This document shows positions 1 to 8,153 of a DNA stretch of 20,198 bases, piece by piece. A model generated the notes under the pieces. The model ran no database searches. It was not told where the DNA came from and saw only the letters and a list, made by a program, of their open reading frames with translations. The position numbers were made by a program, and so were the translations under genes. The DNA comes from GCA-2726865 sp050053595. Lineage in GTDB: Archaea > Thermoproteota > Bathyarchaeia > TCS64. The DNA is taken from assembly GCA_050053595.1 (NCBI GenBank), contig JASFTK010000017.1, positions 1 through 20,198 on the forward strand, read 5' to 3'. Each line of letters begins with the position of its first letter. Positions within the stretch are counted from its first letter, which is position 1.

Positions 1-1455
1 GAAGCGAGCGATCTGTTCATCAACGGGGACAAGCTGGTGGTCATCAGCTCCCCCCAGTATTACTACTACTGGAGCCCGGTGGACATCCTCCCCCAGGAGG
101 AGTACGAGCTGACCACCTACATCTGGGTGTACGACCTCTCGGATGTCAGGTCCTACCCGACGCTGGAGAGGACGGTGAGCATTGACGGCTACTATACGAG
201 CTCCCGGATGATCGGAGACTTCGTCTATGCGATCACCGTCCAGCCCGCTGTCCTGAACATCACAGAGCCCGTCCTCCCCAGCATTAGATCCGGCAACTAC
301 ACCTGCGAGGTGAACGCCACTGATGTCTGGTACGCGAATAACACCGACTCCTATTATGGATACACGAACATCGTGGCTATCGACATCCAGAACCCGGAGA
401 GCGAGATCACCCATGAGACCTACCTCATGGGCTCATCGACCACCCTCTACGTCTCCATGGAGAACATCTACCTCACGGCGCCCTGGTGGGTGCAGGACGA
501 GGTGTCCGGATTTCTTGGCTCATGGGAGACGACCAAGATCTTCAAGATAAACGTGGACGAGGAGAGCATCACGTACGTGGCCGAAGGCAACGTCCCGGGA
601 AGGGTCCTCAACCAGTTCTCCATGGACGAGCACGACGGCTACTTCAGGATAGCCACCACCAACGGCCATGTCTCAAGGAGCGGCAGCAGCACCAGCAACA
701 ATGTCTACGTGCTGAACCAAAGCCTCGGCGTTGTCGGGAGCCTTGAGGGCCTAGCCCCCGGGGAGGACATCTACTCCGCCCGGTTCATGGGGGACCGTTG
801 CTACCTGGTCACCTTCAAGAAGGTCGATCCCCTCTTCGCCATCGACCTCGCCGACCCTGAGAACCCCACGGTTTTGGGGAAGCTCAAGATCCCAGGCTAC
901 TCCGATTACCTCCACCCCTATGATGAGAACACCCTCATCGGTGTGGGGAAGGAGACCGTGGAGGCTGAGGAGGGCGACTTTGCATGGTATCAGGGGGTGA
1001 AGATCAGCTTCTTCGATGTGAGCAAGGTTGAGAACCCGAGGGAGATCGACAAGATTGAGATCGGCGACAGGGGCACGGACTCTCCCGTCCTCCGTGATCA
1101 CAAGGCTTTCCTCTTCAGCCGATCCAAGAACCTGTTGGTTATACCGATCTTGGAAGCGGAGATCGACTCAGAGGACTACTCGGGCGATGTGCCGCCCAAC
1201 GCACATGGCGAGTACGTCTATCAGGGGGCTTATGTCTTCCACATCTCCCGTGAGCGGGGCATAGAATTGAGGGGCAGGGTGAGCCACATAGAGGGGGAGG
1301 AGGACTATCTCAAGAGCGGGTTCCACTTCGAATCCGAATACATGGTTGAGAGGAGCCTCTACATCGAGGACACCCTCTACACCATCTCAGGCCGCCTCAT
1401 CAAGATGAACTATCTCGGGGACCTCTCCGAAGCCGGGAGGGTCGAGCTGCCCTAG
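1..1455 (+). CDS. Secreted beta-propeller domain protein (5' end outside window)
   Basis: The frame is open from base 1, so the gene begins upstream; the signal peptide, if there is one, lies outside the window. The visible 484 residues match the archaeal beta-propeller family (the Pfam 'Beta propeller domain' group). They show repeated blade-like strands with phrases such as VYDLSDV, SRMIGDFVYAI, AIDIQNPESE, TYLMGSSTTLYVS and FFDVSKVENP. Several N-glycosylation sequons (NIT, NYT, NAT, NNT, NQS) fit an exported protein. No transmembrane segment is visible, and the protein stops soon after the final blade (SGRLIKMNYLGDL). The molecular function of the family is unknown; surface binding or sensing is inference. 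A membrane winged-helix gene follows after 12 bases in the same direction, with its ribosome site overlapping this stop codon, so the two are probably one operon. Confidence 0.85.
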   Translation, partial: EASDLFINGDKLVVISSPQYYYYWSPVDILPQEEYELTTYIWVYDLSDVRSYPTLERTVSIDGYYTSSRMIGDFVYAITVQPAVLNITEPVLPSIRSGNYTCEVNATDVWYANNTDSYYGYTNIVAIDIQNPESEITHETYLMGSSTTLYVSMENIYLTAPWWVQDEVSGFLGSWETTKIFKINVDEESITYVAEGNVPGRVLNQFSMDEHDGYFRIATTNGHVSRSGSSTSNNVYVLNQSLGVVGSLEGLAPGEDIYSARFMGDRCYLVTFKKVDPLFAIDLADPENPTVLGKLKIPGYSDYLHPYDENTLIGVGKETVEAEEGDFAWYQGVKISFFDVSKVENPREIDKIEIGDRGTDSPVLRDHKAFLFSRSKNLLVIPILEAEIDSEDYSGDVPPNAHGEYVYQGAYVFHISRERGIELRGRVSHIEGEEDYLKSGFHFESEYMVERSLYIEDTLYTISGRLIKMNYLGDLSEAGRVELP

Positions 1456-1467
1456 GAGGGTTGAGGT

Positions 1468-1908
1468 ATGGAGGGGTACAAGCAGGTCTACGGGAAGACA
1501 TGGGACGTCTACCTCTGCATCCTCACCTCCAACGGCCCCATCGGGGTCAGGGACATCTGGAGAGCCCTGGGTTTATCGAGTCCCAGCTTAGCCCAGTACC
1601 ATGTCAACAAGCTCATCGAATTAGAGCTGATCGAGTCAACCCCCGATGGGAAGTACGTCACCAACAATGAGGAGCGCCTCGAAGCGCTCAGGAGCTTCCT
1701 GTCCCTCAGGGGGATGCTCATCCCTAGGATGGTGGTCTACGCCGCCTTGCTCTCGGGGATACTGGTCTCCTACGTCCTGTTCTGGCCCTGGAGAGGGGAC
1801 TTCAGGGACCTCGTCACTCTAGCGGTGACTCTCTTCAGCATCGCAGGCTTCCTCTTTGAGGCCATCAAGCAGTATCGCGGCCTCTCTGTCTGGAGAAAAG
1901 AAGATTAA
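1468..1908 (+). CDS. Winged-helix protein with a C-terminal two-helix membrane anchor
   Basis: A 146-residue protein. Residues about 10-75 form a winged helix-turn-helix of the ArsR/MarR-like kind: a helical segment around DVYLCILTSNGPIGVRDI, a recognition-helix region SSPSLAQYHVNKLIEL, and a wing near IESTPDGKYV. Residues 84-106 and 113-133 are hydrophobic and should form a membrane hairpin, leaving the DNA-binding domain in the cytoplasm. The ATG is preceded by AGGAGGG, seven bases away, which overlaps the stop of the propeller gene. The likely role is a membrane-tethered transcription factor working with the propeller protein; that link is inference from operon position. Its stop codon overlaps the stop of the convergent M20 gene: both use the TTAA at 1905-1908. 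Confidence 0.8.
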   Translation: MEGYKQVYGKTWDVYLCILTSNGPIGVRDIWRALGLSSPSLAQYHVNKLIELELIESTPDGKYVTNNEERLEALRSFLSLRGMLIPRMVVYAALLSGILVSYVLFWPWRGDFRDLVTLAVTLFSIAGFLFEAIKQYRGLSVWRKED

Positions 1909-3110
1909 ATTCCGTCATAGTATTCCCTGGCATTCTTGAGGATCTCAGGCCTCGCCAGCAGTTCCACCAGGGTCATCGCCAAGGCTTTGGCGCCCACTAT
2001 CATAGCCTCCTGTCCCTTCTCAGTCATGGTGGCCTCCGCCATCTTTACGCTGTGGCCCGGGGTGCCCGGCTCGGTGACCGCTATATAGGAGCTGGCTGCA
2101 GGGATCCTCTGGCTCACATCCCCGAAATCGGTGGAGGCCATGGGCATACCGTTGATGCTCTCCTTCCAGGGCTTTACTTCGACCCCTTGGCTGCGATAGT
2201 TGTTCCAGAGGGTCTCGACCAGAGGCTCGTTGATCTTCTTCCCCCTGTAGAGCTTTCTCTTGGTCACTTTTACCTCAGCACCCATTGCAAGGGCTGCTCC
2301 CTTGGCACAGCGTGCTACCTTGTCCACCATCAGGCTGAGGTACTCGTCGTCAGTGCTCCTGACCCCAAAGTCGCAGACGGCTCTATCCGGGATGATGTTG
2401 GAGGCGAGGCCCCCTTCGGAGATGATGCCGTGGATCACAAGGTTTGCATCTCTCCTAGCTTCCTGACGGAGCATGTGGGTCGCCATGAAAGCCAGAGTCG
2501 CCGCGTTCAGCGCATTAACCCCTTCGTGGGGACTAGCGGCGGCGTGGCTTGTCTGGCCCTCGAACTCCATCTTCACCAAGGATATCCCCAGAGCCCTGCT
2601 TCCTACACCCCAAGAAGAGGAAGGATGGAGCATGATAGCTGCGTCTATATCGTCCCAGAACCCCTTCTCCGCCATAATAACTTTAGCCCCACCACTAGGA
2701 CCATGACCCTCCTCAGCTGGGGTCCCCACGACGAGGACCTCACCGTCGAACTCACTGATCACCCTGCTCGCGGCAACACCCGCGCCGATGGCTGAGGCTG
2801 CGATGAGGTTGTGACCACATCCGTGGCCCACTCCAGGCAGGGCGTCATACTCCGCCAACACGGCTACCCTGGGGCCTTCCCCCCTCCCTTTGAGGGTTGC
2901 GCAGAAAGCGGTGGGCATACCCATGATCCCCCTGTCCACGTCGAATCCTTGTCCATCCAGCTCATGCGTCAGGAGTTCAGCGGCCTTGTACTCCTCGCTC
3001 CCGAGTTCAGGATTCTCATAAAGGTAGCCGCTTATCTCTCTGAGACGGCTTCTCTGTTCATCCACCGCTACCTTCACTTTGTGCTTTAACTCCTTTAAGC
3101 TCGCAGACAT
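1905..3110 (-). CDS. M20 family amidohydrolase (AbgB-like)
   Basis: A 401-residue zinc-dependent amidohydrolase/carboxypeptidase of the M20D group, which includes AbgB (p-aminobenzoyl-glutamate hydrolase subunit B) and N-acyl-amino-acid amidohydrolases. Visible motifs are AEYDALPGVGHGCGHN at residues 86-101, with metal-site Asp89, Cys98 and His100, and GTPAEEG around 129-135, with the catalytic/metal Glu pair 133-134. A further likely metal His sits in IMLHPSSS, another in SHAAASPHEG, and a late one in TPGHSVKMAE. The length is normal for the family. The ATG has AGGGGAG just upstream. It is a single-gene unit diverging from ppdK. The substrate cannot be read from sequence; an amide of an amino acid or a short dipeptide is the family expectation. 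No partner AbgA-like subunit is in the window. Confidence 0.88.
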   Translation of the reverse strand: MSASLKELKHKVKVAVDEQRSRLREISGYLYENPELGSEEYKAAELLTHELDGQGFDVDRGIMGMPTAFCATLKGRGEGPRVAVLAEYDALPGVGHGCGHNLIAASAIGAGVAASRVISEFDGEVLVVGTPAEEGHGPSGGAKVIMAEKGFWDDIDAAIMLHPSSSWGVGSRALGISLVKMEFEGQTSHAAASPHEGVNALNAATLAFMATHMLRQEARRDANLVIHGIISEGGLASNIIPDRAVCDFGVRSTDDEYLSLMVDKVARCAKGAALAMGAEVKVTKRKLYRGKKINEPLVETLWNNYRSQGVEVKPWKESINGMPMASTDFGDVSQRIPAASSYIAVTEPGTPGHSVKMAEATMTEKGQEAMIVGAKALAMTLVELLARPEILKNAREYYDGI

Positions 3111-3169
3111 TCTCTCCCCTTAATACACCGTTTGACTGATATCATTTTCTGAGTGGTTTCTCTTAGCGG

Positions 3170-3188
3170 TTTTAAGTTAAGTTTATGA
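3170..3188 (+). promoter_or_regulatory. Putative TATA region for ppdK
   Basis: The 119-base gap between the divergent M20 and ppdK starts contains an AT-rich stretch, TTTTAAGTTAAGTTTATG, inside GC-rich surroundings. An archaeal TATA box here would place the RNA start near 3199-3210, giving a leader of roughly 20-30 bases that includes the AGGAG at 3216-3220. The reverse complement (CTTAAAAC) could also serve the M20 gene. This is a motif reading only. Confidence 0.4.
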
Positions 3189-3229
3189 GCGACCCGCGCA
3201 GGTTACATCAGACATAGGAGTATATTGAC

Positions 3230-6037
3230 GTGGTTAAACGGGTTTATGCATTCGGTGAGGGGAACAAGGGGATGAAATCCCTCCTCGGGGGGAAGGGAGC
3301 CAACCTGTCTGAGATGACCAACCTCGGGCTCAATATCCCGCCGGGGTTCACCATCACCACCAACACATGCGTCGAGTTCTTCGAGGCAGACGGGGAGTTC
3401 CCTGAGGGGCTCTGGGAGGAGGTATTGGATCACGTGGAGCGCTTGGAGGAGAAGACCGGGAAGAGGTTCGGTGACCCCGAAAACCCCCTCCTTGTCTCTG
3501 TCCGGAGTGGCGCCCCCGTCTCGATGCCAGGGATGATGGATACCGTCCTCAACCTCGGCCTCAATGACGAGGTCGCTGAGACTCTGGTTGAGCTCACGGG
3601 GGATGAGTGGTTCGTCTTTGACGCCTACCGCCGACTGATCACCATGTTCGGCAATGTCGTGATGTACGCTGAAAGGGAAAAGTTCGACGCCGTCCATGAG
3701 GCTGAGAAGGATAGGGAGGGCGTTGAGAACGACACGGGGCTCAGCGTTGAGGGGCTCAAAAGGACCGTTGAGGGGATGAAGGAGGTCTACGAGAGAGAGG
3801 TCGGTAGTCCCTTCCCCATGGATCCCCCTGAACAGCTCAAATTGGCGATAGCCGCAGTCTTCAACAGCTGGAACATCCCGAGGGCGATAACCTACCGGGC
3901 TGCCGAGGGGATCCCAGATGACATGGGGACCGCCTGTAACGTCCAGACCATGGTGTTTGGGAACAGGGGATGGGACTCAGGGAGCGGGGTTATGTTCACC
4001 CGTAACCCTGCAACCGGGGAGAAGGGTATCTATGGTGAGTTGTTGTTCAACGCCCAGGGCGAGGATGTTGTGGCTGGGATAAGGACCCCCATCCACCTGG
4101 TTGACCTCGACGAGCAGCAGCCCATACTCTACAAGGAGTTGGAGGGGATCGCCGAAAAACTTGAGGTGCATTACACCGACATGCAGGACCTCGAGTTCAC
4201 CATTGAGCAAGGGGTCCTCTACATCCTCCAGACGAGGACCGGGAAGAGAACAGCCAGATCCGCCATCAAGATCGCAGTGGACATGGCCAACGAGGGGCTC
4301 ATCGACGAGGAGACCGCTCTGATGCGGATCACCCCCAACAACATCGACCAGCTCCTCCACCCCCAGTTCAACCCAGAGTCCAAGGAGAGAGCAAAGACAG
4401 AGGGAGACCTCCTCACTGTAGGACTCAACGCCTCACCAGGGGCAGCCAGCGGCATCATAATCTTCGATGCAGACACAGCAGAGGAGAGAGGGAAGGCGGG
4501 GGAGAACGTCATCCTAGTAAGGCCCGAGACTACACCAGACGACGTCAACGGGATGATCGTCTCCCAAGGGTTCCTCACCCAGCACGGCGGGGGCACAAGC
4601 CACGCTGCAGTAGTAGCAAGGGGTTGGGGGAAGCCCTGCGTCGCCGGGGCAGAGGAGATCAGGATCAACACCCAAGAACGTCATTTCACAGTCAAGGGGA
4701 GAGTATTCGAAGAGGGCCAGTGGATATCTATCGATGGGACCACCGGAGAGGTCTACGCCGGGGTCATAGAGACTATGCCCCCAAAGTATGAGGAGGAGAG
4801 GGAGCTCATCAAGGCCCTAGAGTGGGCTGACAAAGTCCGGAAACTTGGGGTTAGGACCAATGCAGACACCCCAGAGGACGCGGAGAGAGCCCGTCAGTTC
4901 GGAGCCGCAGGTATCGGCCTCACCCGTACGGAACACATGTTCTTCGACCAGGAGGGAGAGGAGATCAGTCGGAGGGAGAACATTGTGAAGATGATACTAA
5001 AGTCTGACAAGGTCGCCCCCCTGTTGAGGCGGATAGCCGAACTTGAAGCGAGGCTCAAAGTGAGCTCGGAAGACAAAGAGCTAAGGGCAGAGGTTGAAGG
5101 GCTCAAGGCGGAGGCTGAGAGTGACCCCGACGTCAGGGAGTACAAAGCCGCCCTAGAAGCCCTGCTACCGTTCCAGAGGGCGGATTTCGAGGGTATATTC
5201 GAGGCCATGGACGGACTGCCCGTCATCATCCGTCTCATCGACCCCCCGATGCACGAGTTCCTCCCCCCCAGAGACGAACTCATCGAGGAGATCACCCGAC
5301 TCAGATGCACAGGGGAGAACCCCGGGGAACTGGAGGAGAAGGAGAAGATCATGAGGGTCGTTGAAAGCATGTGGGAGACCAACCCGATGCTCGGGCTGAG
5401 GGGATGCCGCGCCGGCCTTATGTACCCCGGCCTCACCGAGATGCAGGTGCGGGCCATCTTCGAGGCGGCATGTAATGTGGCTCAGAGAGGTGTCGATGTC
5501 CATCCGGAGGTGATGATCCCCCTGACCAGCCACATCAACGAACTCAAGGCCGAGAGGACCAAGCTTGAGAGGGTAGGGAAGCAGGTGATGGCCGAGAAAT
5601 CCGTCGATCTGGACTACATGTTCGGGACCATGATTGAGATACCGAGGGCCGCCCTCACGGCGGACGAGGTCGCCAAGTCCTCAGACTTCTTCAGTTTCGG
5701 GACCAACGATCTCACCCAGATGACCTACGGGATCAGCAGGGACGACGCTGAAGGGAAATTCCTCCTGGACTTCGTTGACCGGGGCCTCCTGCCGGCGAAC
5801 CCCTTCCAGCAGCTGGACTGGCCGGGCGTCGGTCAGTTGATGAAGATATGCGTCGACAAGGGCAGGGAGACCAATCCCGACCTTGAGATCGGCATCTGCG
5901 GTGAGCACGGGGGAGACCCCCACAGCATCGAGTTCTGCCACATCATCGGTCTCGACTACGTCTCCTGCAGCCCTTACAGGGTGCCCGTCGCCAGGTTGGC
6001 TGCCGCTCAGGCTGAGCTGAAGCACAGGGGGGACTGA
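3230..6037 (+). CDS. ppdK: Pyruvate, phosphate dikinase
   Basis: A 935-residue cytosolic enzyme that interconverts ATP + Pi + pyruvate and AMP + PPi + PEP. The N-terminal nucleotide-binding domain shows FGEGNKGMKSLLGGKGANL, and VSVRSGAPVSMPGMMDTVLN in the ATP-binding region. The swivelling phosphohistidine domain carries GGGTSHAAVVARG with catalytic His458. The C-terminal PEP/pyruvate barrel shows GIGLTRTEHMFF, GLRGCRAGLMYPG, FSFGTNDLTQMTYG and CGEHGGDP with catalytic Cys890, ending SPYRVPVARLAAAQAEL. Compared with the about 874-residue clostridial enzyme, the extra length lies mainly in a charged, coiled-coil-like stretch at about residues 590-645, between His458 and Cys890. The usual GGMTSHAA reads GGGTSHAA here. 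The start is GTG, with AGGAG nine bases upstream. A glyoxalase-fold gene follows after two bases. Confidence 0.97.
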   Translation: MVKRVYAFGEGNKGMKSLLGGKGANLSEMTNLGLNIPPGFTITTNTCVEFFEADGEFPEGLWEEVLDHVERLEEKTGKRFGDPENPLLVSVRSGAPVSMPGMMDTVLNLGLNDEVAETLVELTGDEWFVFDAYRRLITMFGNVVMYAEREKFDAVHEAEKDREGVENDTGLSVEGLKRTVEGMKEVYEREVGSPFPMDPPEQLKLAIAAVFNSWNIPRAITYRAAEGIPDDMGTACNVQTMVFGNRGWDSGSGVMFTRNPATGEKGIYGELLFNAQGEDVVAGIRTPIHLVDLDEQQPILYKELEGIAEKLEVHYTDMQDLEFTIEQGVLYILQTRTGKRTARSAIKIAVDMANEGLIDEETALMRITPNNIDQLLHPQFNPESKERAKTEGDLLTVGLNASPGAASGIIIFDADTAEERGKAGENVILVRPETTPDDVNGMIVSQGFLTQHGGGTSHAAVVARGWGKPCVAGAEEIRINTQERHFTVKGRVFEEGQWISIDGTTGEVYAGVIETMPPKYEEERELIKALEWADKVRKLGVRTNADTPEDAERARQFGAAGIGLTRTEHMFFDQEGEEISRRENIVKMILKSDKVAPLLRRIAELEARLKVSSEDKELRAEVEGLKAEAESDPDVREYKAALEALLPFQRADFEGIFEAMDGLPVIIRLIDPPMHEFLPPRDELIEEITRLRCTGENPGELEEKEKIMRVVESMWETNPMLGLRGCRAGLMYPGLTEMQVRAIFEAACNVAQRGVDVHPEVMIPLTSHINELKAERTKLERVGKQVMAEKSVDLDYMFGTMIEIPRAALTADEVAKSSDFFSFGTNDLTQMTYGISRDDAEGKFLLDFVDRGLLPANPFQQLDWPGVGQLMKICVDKGRETNPDLEIGICGEHGGDPHSIEFCHIIGLDYVSCSPYRVPVARLAAAQAELKHRGD

Positions 6038-6039
6038 GG

Positions 6040-6393
6040 ATGAATGTGCTTGACCACATTGGGCTCTACGTCAAGGATCTTAAGGGGTCTTCGGGATTCT
6101 ATGGCGAGGTCTTAGGCTTCGAGGTTGTTAGGACTATGGAGACCAGCACCTCCAAGATCGTCTTCCTCGACACGGGGGAGGGTCTCCTAGAGCTCATCCA
6201 GCGCCCAGGTGCCCCAGGTAAGGCCCCAGAGGGGCCATGGAGCCATGTAGCGTTCAAGGTAGACGACTATGATGCCATGGAATCCAAGCTTGAGGGTATG
6301 GGCTTGGAGCTGAGGAAGGTGGTACTGGGGGATGGGAGCCGCATAGCCTTCTTCAAGGACCCCGACGGCCACGATGTCGAGATCATGGAGTAG
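6040..6393 (+). CDS. Glyoxalase/VOC-fold metalloprotein
   Basis: A 117-residue vicinal-oxygen-chelate protein built from two beta-alpha-beta-beta-beta units. All four positions expected for metal ligands in glyoxalase I-like members are present: His6 (LDHIGLYV), Glu51 (LLELIQR), His69 (WSHVAFKV) and Glu114 (GHDVEIME). The ending FFKDPDGHDVEI is typical of glyoxalase and methylmalonyl-CoA epimerase relatives. The ATG lies two bases after the ppdK stop, and the G-run in the ppdK tail serves as ribosome site, so it is co-transcribed and probably translationally coupled. The substrate is unknown; lactoylglutathione is unlikely in an archaeon, and a small 2-keto aldehyde adduct or a CoA ester are alternatives. 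Its stop abuts the stop of the convergent radical SAM gene with no gap. Confidence 0.85.
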   Translation: MNVLDHIGLYVKDLKGSSGFYGEVLGFEVVRTMETSTSKIVFLDTGEGLLELIQRPGAPGKAPEGPWSHVAFKVDDYDAMESKLEGMGLELRKVVLGDGSRIAFFKDPDGHDVEIME

Positions 6394-7203
6394 TCAGTAT
6401 ATTACCTCGTAGGGGATGGAGCGCCGTCGGCACATACCCTCCACCCGCTCCCTGAATTTTCTATAGTAATCCGAATCGCTCTTCAAGGCGGACTCGAAGA
6501 GGGGCTTGAGATCCGGGTAGTGATAATTGAGAGCCCTCCGGATCGAAGGCATATTCCCTGCCTTGATGTTGAGCCGGTCCACTATAACCCTATTGACACA
6601 GCCCGCGAACTCGTCGAGGAGGGGCTCAAGACTCTCCTCGGTGAGATACGGGAGCACAGGGCCTATGAAGACCCAGGTAGGTATCCCCTCGTCGCTCATC
6701 TCCCGGAGAGCAGCGAGCCTCGCTTCGACAGAGGAGGACCCGGGTTCAAAGGCTTCCCTGACCCTATTATCCCGGGTCGTGATTGTGAATCCGACCTCCA
6801 CTGTATCGAGTTTCTTTATCAGCTCTACATCCCTGAGGACGAGGTCTGACTTGGTGAGTATGCTGACGGGGAACTGGTGGTCGACTAGGATTTCGAGGAC
6901 TCCCCGGGTCAGCTGGTACTTGCGCTCCAATGGCTGGTAGGGGTCGGTGACGCTGCTGAGGAGGACCTTGCCAATCCTCCTCTTGGGGGCCTCATCCATG
7001 AGCCTCTCTAGGGCGTTGACCTTGACGTCGACGAAGGTGCCCCAGTCCTCCCCTTTGTGCCCCATCCTCCTCATGAACCGGGCGTAGCAGTAGACGCAGC
7101 CGTGGGCGCAGCCGAGGTAGGGGTTGATGGAGTAGTCCACGCCCCCTATGCCGGATCTGCCCATGATGGTCTTGCACAGGACCTCCCCGATCCTCACCAA
7201 CAC
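6394..7203 (-). CDS. Radical SAM protein of the SPL-like family
   Basis: A 269-residue radical SAM enzyme. The [4Fe-4S] motif is CX3CX2C at Cys32, Cys36 and Cys39, in NPYLGCAHGCVYCYARF, characteristic of the group annotated as SplB/Rv2578c-like. Downstream, LLSSVTDPYQPLE, SILTKSDLVLRD and GFTITTRDN follow the family pattern. The true spore photoproduct lyase role is not implied: these relatives are widespread in non-spore-forming archaea and their substrates are unknown. The start is uncertain: GTG at 7203 has a weak GGTGGG about ten bases upstream, and TTG and GTG codons follow at once in frame. It lies 111 bases downstream of the SagB-type gene on the same strand. Confidence 0.85.
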   Translation of the reverse strand: MLVRIGEVLCKTIMGRSGIGGVDYSINPYLGCAHGCVYCYARFMRRMGHKGEDWGTFVDVKVNALERLMDEAPKRRIGKVLLSSVTDPYQPLERKYQLTRGVLEILVDHQFPVSILTKSDLVLRDVELIKKLDTVEVGFTITTRDNRVREAFEPGSSSVEARLAALREMSDEGIPTWVFIGPVLPYLTEESLEPLLDEFAGCVNRVIVDRLNIKAGNMPSIRRALNYHYPDLKPLFESALKSDSDYYRKFRERVEGMCRRRSIPYEVIY

Positions 7204-7241
7204 CGCTCAAACCCACCATGGAGCCTCAGGGTTTCAATGTT

Positions 7242-7261
7242 GGGGTTCCCCCGCCAACCCC
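7242..7261. repeat. Short inverted repeat between the SagB-type and SPL-like genes
   Basis: GGGGTT at 7242-7247 pairs with AACCCC at 7256-7261, a six-base stem with an eight-base loop. It lies in the leader or intergenic region just upstream of the SPL-like radical SAM start on the minus strand. It may be a weak RNA structure or chance in GC-rich DNA. Confidence 0.25.
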
Positions 7262-7314
7262 TGAAATGAATCTGTCCTACCCCTGAGCTGATGAGCGGAT
7301 CCAAATTGACCGGT

Positions 7315-8052
7315 CTAACGTTTCTTCCCAGTGGTAGTGACGTATATAGCGAACTGCTCGTCCCCGTCGAGACCTAGAACCTCGTTGAGGGCTTCGTCGA
7401 AGAAAGCCCCGATGGCGCATGCACCACCCCCTATGGCCTCAGCTGCGAGGTAGAGGTTCTGGGAGGCGTGTCCAGCGTCGAGATGCATATACCTATACCC
7501 CCTCTCACCATATCTCCAGTAGGTCCGGTAGGCCACAGCAGTGAAGATGAGGGTGGCAGCGCAGGTCTTCACGAACCTCTGCCTGTAGCACGCTTCGGCT
7601 ATCCGGTCTGCTATACCCTCTTCAAGGTTTATAGCAGCCAGCTTGTGTTCGACGGCCAGGAACCTGTAGAGGCCCGGTTCAAGACCCTCCACGTTGTTGG
7701 CTAGGACATAGGTCTCGAAGGGGTGGCGGGCTCCTGCGGAGGGGACGGTCCTGAGGGTAGCGGGTCTCCCAACTACCTCTTTGACCCCTTGGCAGGCCCA
7801 CAGAAGCCATGAGAGTTCCTCTAGGGTCAAGGGCTCCTTGGAGTAAGCGCGGACACTCCGACGGCGCTCCAAAACGTCACGGAGATCGACATGGCCAAGG
7901 TCGATCTCAACGGGTTCCATTAGGGGGATTATCTTATGGTCTCCTTCCAGGGGCAGCGCAAGAGGGGGCTGAGGGAGCCCTCTGCTCTGATCTGACTCCT
8001 CTAGGTGCTTATACCGGGTCTTCTCCATGAATTCTTTCCCGATTTCTTTCAT
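7315..8052 (-). CDS. SagB-type nitroreductase-fold dehydrogenase
   Basis: A flavin (FMN) oxidoreductase of the nitroreductase superfamily, SagB/ThcOx subgroup, 245 residues from the chosen start. Typical features are LRDVLERRRSVRAYSKEPLT with the FMN-phosphate-binding arginines, ELSWLLWACQGV, RTVPSAGARHPFETYV, and the C-terminal HASQNLYLAAEAIGGG. The longest frame starts at ATG 8115, but I chose ATG 8052 for three reasons. A TATA-like box lies at 8083-8096, inside the longer version. A GAGGA sits upstream of 8052. Archaeal family members begin near IGKEFMEKTRYKHL. No YcaO cyclodehydratase or precursor peptide is nearby, so a RiPP role is not supported; the function in stand-alone archaeal homologues is unknown. 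Its gene diverges from the activase-like radical SAM gene. Confidence 0.85.
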   Translation of the reverse strand: MKEIGKEFMEKTRYKHLEESDQSRGLPQPPLALPLEGDHKIIPLMEPVEIDLGHVDLRDVLERRRSVRAYSKEPLTLEELSWLLWACQGVKEVVGRPATLRTVPSAGARHPFETYVLANNVEGLEPGLYRFLAVEHKLAAINLEEGIADRIAEACYRQRFVKTCAATLIFTAVAYRTYWRYGERGYRYMHLDAGHASQNLYLAAEAIGGGACAIGAFFDEALNEVLGLDGDEQFAIYVTTTGKKR

Positions 8053-8082
8053 TGTCTCAATCCTCAACTGATAAAGGGGATT

Positions 8083-8096
8083 AGTGGGATATAACC
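8083..8096 (-). promoter_or_regulatory. Putative TATA box for the SagB-type gene
   Basis: On the minus strand the sequence reads GGTTATATCCC. A box here predicts an RNA start near 8063, about ten bases upstream of the ATG at 8052. It lies inside the coding frame of the longer alternative start and therefore argues against that start. Confidence 0.45.
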
Positions 8097-8102
8097 TCGA
8101 TA

Positions 8103-8112
8103 CGTTTAAAGT
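8103..8112 (+). promoter_or_regulatory. Putative TATA box for the activase-like radical SAM gene
   Basis: CGTTTAAAGT is centred near 8107, predicting an RNA start around 8133. That gives either a leaderless message at ATG 8133 or a leader of about 20 bases carrying GGAGGG before ATG 8154. Confidence 0.4.
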
Positions 8113-8153
8113 CATGTTCGTCTGTCACTACGATGCTCGGAGGGAAGATCAGG

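Noticed and set aside
4219..5533. Long antisense open frames within ppdK
   Set aside because: They mirror the codon bias of ppdK, give low-complexity Ser/Pro/Leu-rich proteins and match no family.
8053..8115. Longer start for the SagB-type protein
   Set aside because: A TATA-like box lies within it, the start lacks a ribosome site, and family members begin near the internal ATG.
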